A stretch of DNA of 31,828 bases from WHSM01 sp050701635 (lineage in GTDB: Bacteria; Actinomycetota; Actinomycetes; Mycobacteriales; Micromonosporaceae): assembly GCA_050701635.1 (NCBI GenBank), contig JBOGDF010000014.1, positions 1 through 31,828 of the forward strand, read 5' to 3'. Shown here one piece after another: positions 9,967 through 16,348 of this stretch; within the stretch, counting starts at the first letter, position 1; every line of letters begins with the position of its first letter. The notes under the pieces were generated by a model, which ran no database searches, was not told where the DNA came from, and saw only the letters and a list, made by a program, of their open reading frames with translations. The position numbers were made by a program, and so were the translations under genes.

Positions 9967-10077
9967 CGCTCTTGCACCCTGCGCCCGTACGGTCCTGGTC
10001 ACGCAGATGGGTCGGTACGGGGGCACGGAGGGGTGGCCCGGTCGGTCCTAAGGGGACTCATCGGGAGGACGGTCGAG

Positions 10078-10227
10078 GTGTGGGCGACGTTGCCGCCACT
10101 GGTCGCGGGTCTGGTGCTGGGGTTTCTGGCCGGGTTGTTGACGTTCAGTCGCAGCCTGCGGTGGTGCCGGGAATGCGGCGAGACGCTGAGCTGCCCACGA
10201 TGTCTGCCCGCGCGGAAGGGGCACTGA
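10078..10227 (+). CDS. Small membrane protein with a C-terminal zinc-ribbon-like motif
   Basis: 49 residues: one transmembrane helix (about residues 5-23, PPLVAGLVLGFLAGLLTF) followed by a cytoplasmic-looking knuckle with Cys30, Cys33, Cys39 and Cys42 (CREC...CPRC) and a basic end. The GTG at 10078 has GGGAGGA 8 bases upstream, which makes it the best start. The frame is open back to a GTG at 9934 that overlaps the regulator's stop, giving 97 residues, but that extension looks like untranslated sequence (Arg/Gly/His-rich, no pattern). The next small gene starts three bases after this stop. It probably belongs to a module with the upstream XRE regulator; the function is unknown. Confidence 0.6.
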   Translation: MWATLPPLVAGLVLGFLAGLLTFSRSLRWCRECGETLSCPRCLPARKGH

Positions 10228-10229
10228 GG

Positions 10230-10463
10230 GTGGCCGAGGCGTTCCCGAGGAAGCCGGCACCTCGGCAGCCGGCGCCGACGCCGGAGGAGATCAAGCAGGC
10301 GCGGGAGGACTACGCCTTGCACATACCGTCCCTGTTCACCAGGCAGTGCCTCGCGCCGTCGTGCGATGAGGAGTGGCCGTGTGAGCGGTACCGGTACGTG
10401 GTGCCGATCCTGGAGCGGGGAAATCAGTTCGACGTCGACGGCCGGCTCCGGGAGCAGTCGTGA
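10230..10463 (+). CDS. Small Cys-containing protein of unknown function
   Basis: 77 residues: a Pro/Lys-rich start, PTPEEIKQAREDYALH (one helix), then a Cys segment C40-C45-C51 around APSCDEEWPCERY, and a hydrophilic end (ERGNQFDVDGRL). The GTG at 10230 has GGAAGGGG 8 bases upstream. An in-frame ATG at 10200 would overlap the previous gene by 28 bases and add MSARAEGALR. I do not know a named family; short proteins with a C....C.....C helix segment of this type are seen beside XRE regulators in related actinomycetes (recalled, not checked). Probably co-transcribed with the small membrane protein. Confidence 0.6.
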   Translation: MAEAFPRKPAPRQPAPTPEEIKQAREDYALHIPSLFTRQCLAPSCDEEWPCERYRYVVPILERGNQFDVDGRLREQS

Positions 10464-10503
10464 TCCGCTGGGGACAGCCAACTCAAGACACCCACGCGCG
10501 GGC

Positions 10504-11067
10504 TCAGGCGTCCGGGGGGCCGACCGCGTACGTCAGGCGTACGAACTGGCCGTCCTGGGCGACCGAGGTGAGCCGCAGCCGGGACGGCATCAGCCGGCGC
10601 GGCAGCAGCGGCGCGCCGGCGCCGAGCGTCACCGGGGCGATGCCGAGCAGCAGCTCGTCGAGCAGCCCGCGGTCGGCGAAGCTGCCGACCAGCTCACCGC
10701 CGCCGACCAGCCAGATATTGCGCCCCTGCGCCGCCTCGGCCATCGCGGCGTGCACGGGGCCGACGTCGCCCTGTATGAAGGTCAGGTTGGCGCCGGGGAC
10801 GGCGGGCAGGTCGCGGTGGGTGAACACCCAGCACGGGACGTCGGCGTAATACCGTTGCCACTTCTCCGGGTGCTCCAGCGCCTGCTCGTGGTCGAGGATC
10901 CACTGGTACGTGGTGGCGCCCATCGCGAACGCGCCGACCTCGCTGAAGAACGGCGCGAAGGACTCGTGTCCGGGTGAGTCGACCTGGAACAGCCACTCCA
11001 GGGAGTTGTCGGAGTCGGCGATGAAGCCGTCGAGCGTGGTCGCGGTGTAGTACTGCGTCTTCGTCAC
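10504..11067 (-). CDS. RibD C-terminal/dihydrofolate reductase family protein
   Basis: 187 residues of the stand-alone RibD-C/DHFR-like reductase fold. N-terminal strand TQYYTATTLDGFIADSDN (the LDGFIA turn is typical), GAFAMGATTYQWIL as the dinucleotide-contacting segment, PCWVFTHRDL, then IWLVGGGELVGSF, the Gly-rich NADPH-binding loop, and a C-terminal RLTSVAQDGQFVRLTY strand. Stand-alone members usually reduce unknown pterin- or pyrimidine-like compounds with NADPH. It is the last gene of a minus-strand run and starts 59 bases after the PPOX gene. A second family member lies three genes upstream (12194-12850), but they are not close copies. The substrate is unknown. Confidence 0.88.
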   Translation of the reverse strand: MTKTQYYTATTLDGFIADSDNSLEWLFQVDSPGHESFAPFFSEVGAFAMGATTYQWILDHEQALEHPEKWQRYYADVPCWVFTHRDLPAVPGANLTFIQGDVGPVHAAMAEAAQGRNIWLVGGGELVGSFADRGLLDELLLGIAPVTLGAGAPLLPRRLMPSRLRLTSVAQDGQFVRLTYAVGPPDA

Positions 11068-11126
11068 GGCTCAGCACGATGCCATGGGCCACCGACAAAA
11101 GGCCGGGCATCGACAACCGGCAGAGA

Positions 11127-11708
11127 TCAGCGCGGTGGCAGCGGCAACGGCAGTGCGGGTAGGCCGTCGACGCTGGCGCCGACGTACGGCTTGGCCTCGC
11201 AGTACGCCGCGAACTCGTCGTCGGTCTTGCGGGCGAAGTAGTCGCCGTGCAGCGTACGGTCGGCCCGGAAATCCATCAGCGGTACGGCGAAGCCGCAGCT
11301 GTCGCTGACCCGTACGGCGGTGACCAGGACGATCGCGCGCAGCCCGTGCCGGTCGGTGTCGAGATCGCCGAAGCGCGCCAGCAGGTCGCCGAACCTGGGG
11401 TCGTCCCGGAACACCGGCTCGCCCCGGCCGTGCACCCGTACGATCGTCGGCGGCCCGTCGAAGGCGCACCACATCAGCGTGATCCGGCCGTTCTCGCGCA
11501 GGTGCGCGATCGTCTCCGCGCCGCTGCCCCCGAAGTCCAGGTACGCCATCGTCAGCGCGTCGAGCAGCAGGAACGAGCCGCGTACCCCCTTAGGGGAGAG
11601 GTTGACATGCCCGTCGCCGGAGAGCGGTGCGGTGGCCACGAAGAACATGGGCTGCGCCTCGATGAAGTCGCGCAGCCGGCCGTCGATCCACTCGTACACC
11701 TTGCCCAT
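11127..11708 (-). CDS. Pyridoxamine 5'-phosphate oxidase-fold (flavin-binding) family protein
   Basis: 193 residues with the split-barrel pattern: FIEAQPMFFVATAPLSGDGHVNLSPKG as the first beta hairpin, LTMAYLDFGGSGAETIAHLRENGRITLM as the FMN-phosphate-contacting part, and IVRVHGRGEPV as the next strands. The rest (FRADRTLHGDYFARKTDDEFAAYCE) matches a subfamily of flavin- or F420-binding proteins annotated as PPOX-family oxidoreductases. It lies between the deaminase (52 bases upstream) and the DHFR-family gene (59 bases downstream), all on the minus strand. Flavin chemistry would fit RibD-like neighbours, but that is suggestive only. True PdxH is unlikely because its signature and context are absent. 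Confidence 0.88.
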   Translation of the reverse strand: MGKVYEWIDGRLRDFIEAQPMFFVATAPLSGDGHVNLSPKGVRGSFLLLDALTMAYLDFGGSGAETIAHLRENGRITLMWCAFDGPPTIVRVHGRGEPVFRDDPRFGDLLARFGDLDTDRHGLRAIVLVTAVRVSDSCGFAVPLMDFRADRTLHGDYFARKTDDEFAAYCEAKPYVGASVDGLPALPLPLPPR

Positions 11709-11760
11709 GGTCTGGATTCTTCCGCCCGCGAGGCGCCGCGAGGCCTCCCCGTGTGGCAGA

Positions 11761-12201
11761 TCACGGCAGCAGGTGGGCGTTGACCTGGCGTACGACGCCG
11801 GCCAGCTCGGGCAGCTCGACCACCTCGACGCCGGCCTCCCGCAGCACCGTGGCGCCGTCGCCGTCGACGAACAGCGGCGGCTCTCGCCAGGCGTACACCA
11901 CGCGTTGGATGCCGGCGGCGACGATCAGCTCGGCGCACGGCAGGGGGCGTGACTTGCGGCGGCTGCAGGGTTCGAGGGAGCTGTAGAGCACCGCGCCCGG
12001 CGGGATCTCCCCGACCTTGCGCAGCGCCGCTTCCTCGGCGTGTTCGGTGGGGTCGGACTCCCGGGAGTAGCCGCGCGCCAGCTCAGCCCCGCCGGCGACC
12101 AGGATCGCTCCCACGGAGTACGCGGTCTCCGCCGGCGGGCACCGCCGCGAGTGCTCCACCGCGGCGGCCAGCCACTCCCGGTCGGTACGCGGCTCATCCA
12201 T
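11761..12201 (-). CDS. RibD-type (cytidine deaminase fold) deaminase domain protein
   Basis: 146 residues. Zinc ligands are visible: H54 and the catalytic E56 in TEHAEEAAL, and C79 and C89 in EPCSRRKSRPLPCAEL. The nine residues between the two Cys resemble the RibD deaminase spacing (PC...PPC), not the PCxxC of cytidine deaminase, and YSVGAILVAGG is the usual first part of the fold. It is encoded separately from, and overlapping by 8 bases, a RibD-type reductase, so together they make a split bifunctional RibD-like pair. Its natural substrate could be a diaminopyrimidine-type riboflavin intermediate, a nucleotide or a base; the sequence does not decide. Confidence 0.88.
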   Translation of the reverse strand: MDEPRTDREWLAAAVEHSRRCPPAETAYSVGAILVAGGAELARGYSRESDPTEHAEEAALRKVGEIPPGAVLYSSLEPCSRRKSRPLPCAELIVAAGIQRVVYAWREPPLFVDGDGATVLREAGVEVVELPELAGVVRQVNAHLLP

Positions 12202-12850
12202 CGCGCAGCCCGTACCGCAGCAGTACGCAGTCGCCGACCGGCCGCGACTCCAGCAGCGCGAGCCGGCCCGCCATGGCGATGGTGCCCGGCCAGCGGGGCG
12301 CGGCGGGGTCGCCCACCAGCAGCGGCGCCACCACCAGCTGCAGCTCGTCGGCGCGCCCCTCGGTGAGGAACCAGCGGTGGATCCCGGCGCCGCCCTCGAC
12401 CATCAACCGGGTCACGCCCCTGCCGGCCAGGTCGGCGAGCAGCCGCTCCAGCCTCGGCGGCTCCCCGGCGTCGACCACGGTCGCCACCCCGTTGAGGTTG
12501 GCGCGCAGCTTGTCCACGGCGCTGGTGGCGGCGTACACCAGCTTGTCGGCGTACCCCACGGTGAAGAACCGGAGCCCGGGATCCAGCGCGCCGGTACGGG
12601 TGATCGTGACCTTCATCGGGTCCGGCGGTAGCCCGCGCGCCTGCCGAGCGGCCTGCCGCGCCGCCGAGCGCAGCCCCAGCCGCGGGTCGTCCCGCCGTAC
12701 GGTGTTCGCCCCGACCAGGATCGCGTCGACGCCGGCGCGTACCTCGTCCACCCGGTCCCCGTCTTCCGGCGAGGACAGGATCAGCCGCTCGCCACCAGCG
12801 TCGTCGAGGTAGCCGTCGATCGAGACCGCGCAGCTGAGCAGCACGTACAT
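12194..12850 (-). CDS. RibD C-terminal-type reductase
   Basis: 218 residues, RibD-C fold: YVLLSCAVSIDGYLDDAG at the N-terminus, VDAILVGANTVRRDDPRL (the NTVRxDDPxL motif of riboflavin-specific reductases), PMKVTITRTGALDP, and VTRLMVEGGAGIHRWFLTEG with the Gly-rich NADPH loop. These motifs are much closer to true 5-amino-6-ribosylaminouracil reductases than the DHFR-family gene at 10504-11067. Its end overlaps the deaminase start by 8 bases (ATGGATGA), which indicates coupling. It begins 9 bases after the NACHT gene's stop, with no clear ribosome-binding site, which suggests read-through from that gene. It could be a real riboflavin enzyme or a paralogue acting on another pyrimidine. Confidence 0.9.
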   Translation of the reverse strand: MYVLLSCAVSIDGYLDDAGGERLILSSPEDGDRVDEVRAGVDAILVGANTVRRDDPRLGLRSAARQAARQARGLPPDPMKVTITRTGALDPGLRFFTVGYADKLVYAATSAVDKLRANLNGVATVVDAGEPPRLERLLADLAGRGVTRLMVEGGAGIHRWFLTEGRADELQLVVAPLLVGDPAAPRWPGTIAMAGRLALLESRPVGDCVLLRYGLRDG

Positions 12851-12859
12851 GACACGACA

Positions 12860-15800
12860 CTAGTTGGTACGGATCGGTACCACCCGGCCGTCGGGGAACA
12901 CCCGCAGCCGGCCCCGCCGGCACACCTTGTCCAGGGCGGTCACCACGTCGCGGTCGGCGTCGGTGCGCCGCGCCAGCCGCTGCAACCGCCGTACGGTCTG
13001 CTCGTCGGAGGCCCGCGCGGCGACGGCGTCCAGCAGCGCCGAGCGGGGAGCCGTCTCGCCGCGCTCGCCCGGGTCGCTGCCGCCGGAGCCGCGGGACATC
13101 ACCGGCCGTACCTTCACCTGGTGCTCGACCAGCGACAACGCCTGCGGCAGCAGCTCCGGAGTCAGCACCTTGTCCGCCCAGTGCAGCGCCCACACCGACC
13201 GCCGGCTCGGCAGCAGCCCGGCGTCGTGCGACTCCAGCAGCTCGAACAGCCGTTCCCCGATCTCCTCCGGCCGGTACACCTCCAGGACGGCGAGCAGCTC
13301 CGGCGACGGGTCGCTGCCGTCCCAGCCGTCGGCCAGCATCGCCTGGAACCGCTCCACCGCGTGCGGCACCACCGAGTGGTCGCCGAGGGAGCGCAGCGCC
13401 GCCGCGATCCGGTGCCAGAAGCGGTCGCCGCCCACCGCCACGGCGGCGTCCCCGGTCACCTTCGGCAGGCCGGTGTCGCCGATCAAGGCTTCCCTGAGCA
13501 GCGGCAGCCCGTCCGGACGCTGCCAGGCGGCGAGGGTGGCCGCGGCGCCTACCCTGACCCGGGCATCGTGGTCGGACCACCCCAGCAGATCGGTCAGGGT
13601 GGTGGCGCCCTGCCCGGGGTCGCCGGCCAGGACCAGCGTCAACAGATAGCGCACCCACCAGGGCCGGGACTTCTGGTGCACCAGCTCCGCCGCCCGGTCG
13701 ATCACCGCGGGATGGGGGAGCTCGGCCAGCGCCGCGGCGATCTGGGGTTTCGACTCGGGATCGGCGTCGGTGTCGAGCAGGCACTCCAGCAGGATCGGCG
13801 CCACGTCGCCGTCGTCGAGGGTCACGATGGTGCGTACCAGCTCCGCGGTCGCCGGCATGGCACGCCGCCGCAGCGCCGCGACCAGCTCCTGGGCGGTGCC
13901 GGCGGTGCCCAGCGTGGTCAGCGCGTCCGCGCACGCGGTGGTGAGCCCGCCCGGCCCTCCGTCGGCCGCCTCCTCGCGCAGCACCCGCATCACGGTCGGC
14001 AGCGCGGCACGATCGCCGAGCGCGCCCAGCGCGCGTACCAGGTGCGCGGCCACCCGCTCGGGCGGTGCCGGTGGGCCGTCCAGCAGCCGCAGCATCACGG
14101 GTGCGGCGGGCCGGTACCGCATCTCTCCCAGCGCGCGTGCGATCCGCGGCACGTCGCCGGTGTCCCCGGCCCGCACCGGGTCGCCGATCACCCGTGCATG
14201 GCCGGTCGAGCTCGGCAGCGCGCGGGCCTGCAGCAGCTCCAGCAGCTGTGCCGCGGTGGCGTGGTCGCCCACCTTGCCGAACGCGCGGCACACCGCGGCG
14301 CTGGCCCGGTGGTCGTCGCGTACGTAGCCGACCAGCTGCTCGGTGACCGTACGGCTGCGCAGCTCGACCAGCGCCTGTGCCGCCCGCCGGCGGGTGATCT
14401 CCTCGGACGAGTCCAGCAGCAGGTGCCGGGTGGCGGCGACGATCCGCGGGCGCAGCCACGGCGTACGGATCCGCGGCGTGCTGGCCAGGCAGCGGGCGGC
14501 GAGCAGTACGTCGCCGTGGAACACGTCGTCGTCGACCGCCAGCGGCGCGCTCTGTGGCGGCTCGGCGTCGGTGTCGTGGCCGAGGATGCCGAGCAGCAGC
14601 GCCGAGGCGTCGTGGGTACGGCCGGCGAGCAGCAGCAGCACCTCTTCCCACCAGGGGTCGTGCCGGTGCCGCACCACGTCGCTGATCGCCGACGCGCCGC
14701 GCTCGCCGGCGGCCACCGCCGCGAAGTACTCCTGCAGCGTCAGGTGCAGGAACCCGTACCAGCCGTGGGCCTGGACCTTCAGCAGGCCGTACTGGGTGGC
14801 GATCTCCTCCAGCACCGCGCTCGCCTGGTCCCGGTCGATGTCGATGGTCGGCAGGAACCGGCTGATCACGCTGAGCAGCTCTTCATCGCGGAAATACCGT
14901 ACGCCGCGCTGATGGAAGTGCCAGGCCACCTCCTCCAGCAGGTTGCGCTTGCGGTCGGTGGTGAACTCGCTGTACCGGCGGATCTCCCGGTGCGAGTCCC
15001 ATTCCCGCAGCAGCACCTCGACGCAGCGCCGGTAGAGTTCGGCGCGCCGCTCCGGGAGCTCCAGGTTGCGCTCGTACACGATCGCGATCAGCGACAGCAG
15101 CAGCGGATTGGCGGCCAGGGTCTGCATCCGCAGGTTGCTGGCGAGCGCCCGGGCCAGCCCTTCACCGCGGGCCGGTGTGTGCTCGAACCAGTTGGTGACG
15201 AAATCCTGGACCTGGCGCCAGCTGAAGTCGAGCACTTCGAGGGTACGGAACGCGGGCAGCTTGCCGCGCCAGCCGGCGCGACGGCAGGTCACCGCCATCG
15301 GCGCGGCGGGGAAGCGGCTGGCGAGCCGGTCGATCTCGGCGGAGATCCTGCGGTGGGCGGCTTCGGCCTCGTCCGCGGTGCTGCCGCCGTACACCTCGTC
15401 GAGTCCGTCCAGCAGCAGCGCGCACCGCCCGGCTTCCAGCTCGCGCTCCAGGTGCGGGCGGGCGCCGGCGAACCCGTACCGGTCGTTCCATTCGGCGGCG
15501 ACGTACTCCACCAGGTCGGTCGCGGCGCTGTCGGCGAAGCGGCGCAGCTCCACGTACACCGGGAGGGTCAGTGAGCTGGTGATCTCGCCGCGGGCGATCC
15601 GGAACGTCAGGTGGCGCAGTAGCGTGGTCTTGCCCGCCCCGGGGTCCCCCAGCAGCGCGATCCGGTGGAATCGGCGCAGCGCCTCCTCCGGGCTCAGCGA
15701 CACCGCCACCCCGGAATCCTCCACCGGTACGGGCGGCTGCGGCGGCTCGACCAGCGAGTCGTACGAGTGCTTCGACAGCCGTACGATCTCCTCGTCGGTG

Positions 15801-16264
15801 GCGTATCGCACCGGCTCCTCGTCACGTACCTGGACCTGTACGTAGAGCGCTTCGAGGTCCAGCGGCTTGGTCATGTCGAGGATCTTGAGGTTGCGCAGCT
15901 CCGCGATCACCGCGCGCCGGTAGCGCACCGCCTGGCGCTGGATCTCGTCGGCGTGCGCCTCCTCCTCGGCGAGTCGGGCCTGCAGCTCGGCATCGGCCCG
16001 GCGCCGGCGTTCGGCCGCCTGCAGCTCCTCGTCGCGGCGCCGCCGCTCGGTGTCGATGTGGGCTTCCAGCTCCAGCCGCTGACCCTCGAACTCCCGGCGC
16101 TGCTGCTCCAGCTCGGCCTGGAACCGGTGGGTACGGCGGACCTGCCAGAGCGCGAAGCCACCCGTGATCAGCGCCGCCGTCACGGCGCCGAGCACACCGA
16201 ACAGCGCCCCCGCGTTCGTCAACCAGAAACCGGCCTGGACCACGGCGAGATCGCCCCGTGTCAC
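12860..16264 (-). CDS. Membrane-anchored NACHT NTPase with coiled coil and HEAT-like repeats
   Basis: 1134 residues, a STAND/NLR-like architecture. One transmembrane helix at residues 17-40 is followed by a charged coiled coil (about 43-112), then the lead-in typical before NACHT domains (KPLDLEALYVQV). The NACHT domain has Walker A GDPGAGKT (206-213) and Walker B CALLLDGLDEV (D286, with D289 and E290 behind it), then the helical part (ANPLLLSLIAIVY, FLHLTLQEYFAA near 525). From about residue 600 to 1050, repeated helix pairs of HEAT/PBS-lyase type appear (RRRAAQALVELRS, LVRALGALGD). Bacterial NACHT proteins often give phage immunity; the effector here may be the membrane segment. GTG start with AAGGA 9 bases upstream. 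The reductase and deaminase genes follow at once. Confidence 0.88.
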   Translation of the reverse strand: MTRGDLAVVQAGFWLTNAGALFGVLGAVTAALITGGFALWQVRRTHRFQAELEQQRREFEGQRLELEAHIDTERRRRDEELQAAERRRRADAELQARLAEEEAHADEIQRQAVRYRRAVIAELRNLKILDMTKPLDLEALYVQVQVRDEEPVRYATDEEIVRLSKHSYDSLVEPPQPPVPVEDSGVAVSLSPEEALRRFHRIALLGDPGAGKTTLLRHLTFRIARGEITSSLTLPVYVELRRFADSAATDLVEYVAAEWNDRYGFAGARPHLERELEAGRCALLLDGLDEVYGGSTADEAEAAHRRISAEIDRLASRFPAAPMAVTCRRAGWRGKLPAFRTLEVLDFSWRQVQDFVTNWFEHTPARGEGLARALASNLRMQTLAANPLLLSLIAIVYERNLELPERRAELYRRCVEVLLREWDSHREIRRYSEFTTDRKRNLLEEVAWHFHQRGVRYFRDEELLSVISRFLPTIDIDRDQASAVLEEIATQYGLLKVQAHGWYGFLHLTLQEYFAAVAAGERGASAISDVVRHRHDPWWEEVLLLLAGRTHDASALLLGILGHDTDAEPPQSAPLAVDDDVFHGDVLLAARCLASTPRIRTPWLRPRIVAATRHLLLDSSEEITRRRAAQALVELRSRTVTEQLVGYVRDDHRASAAVCRAFGKVGDHATAAQLLELLQARALPSSTGHARVIGDPVRAGDTGDVPRIARALGEMRYRPAAPVMLRLLDGPPAPPERVAAHLVRALGALGDRAALPTVMRVLREEAADGGPGGLTTACADALTTLGTAGTAQELVAALRRRAMPATAELVRTIVTLDDGDVAPILLECLLDTDADPESKPQIAAALAELPHPAVIDRAAELVHQKSRPWWVRYLLTLVLAGDPGQGATTLTDLLGWSDHDARVRVGAAATLAAWQRPDGLPLLREALIGDTGLPKVTGDAAVAVGGDRFWHRIAAALRSLGDHSVVPHAVERFQAMLADGWDGSDPSPELLAVLEVYRPEEIGERLFELLESHDAGLLPSRRSVWALHWADKVLTPELLPQALSLVEHQVKVRPVMSRGSGGSDPGERGETAPRSALLDAVAARASDEQTVRRLQRLARRTDADRDVVTALDKVCRRGRLRVFPDGRVVPIRTN

Positions 16265-16289
16265 GCCACATCCTTCAGCTCGGTATTGG

Positions 16290-16310
16290 TTGCTACCGGT
16301 GTTCTACCGG
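16290..16310. promoter_or_regulatory. Two direct CTACCGG repeats one helical turn apart, upstream of the NACHT gene
   Basis: TTGCTACCGG (16290-16299) and GTTCTACCGG (16301-16310) repeat at 11 bp spacing, about 26-46 bases before the NACHT start on the minus strand (read there as CCGGTAG...CCGGTAG). Spacing of one DNA turn suits a dimeric or tandem DNA-binding protein. The TAG within each copy could also form part of a -10 element. Confidence 0.35.
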
Positions 16311-16324
16311 ATGCGGGCAGCAAA

Positions 16325-16347
16325 GGCGACCCCGCTCGGGGGTACGC
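16325..16347 (-). terminator. Hairpin terminator after the tricorn protease gene
   Basis: On the minus strand, directly after the tricorn stop codon, GGCG(TA)CCCC-CGAGC-GGGG(T)CGCC forms a strong stem followed by TTT. The small TA/T bulge does not break it. It would separate tricorn transcription from the NACHT gene that begins about 60 bases further on. Confidence 0.6.
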
Positions 16348-16348
16348 C

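Noticed and set aside
10460..10849. GTG frame overlapping the stop of the 77-aa gene
   Set aside because: After the first dozen codons it is only the reverse strand of the DHFR-family gene; no motif or ribosome-binding site.
11925..14651. A 908-codon open frame on the minus strand
   Set aside because: It lies in another frame of the NACHT gene, is almost all Arg/Gly/Ala/Pro and shows no domain; the NACHT frame has clear motifs throughout.
13121..15574. An 817-codon plus-strand frame rich in Gln/Arg/His
   Set aside because: It is antisense to the NACHT gene and of low complexity, without domains.
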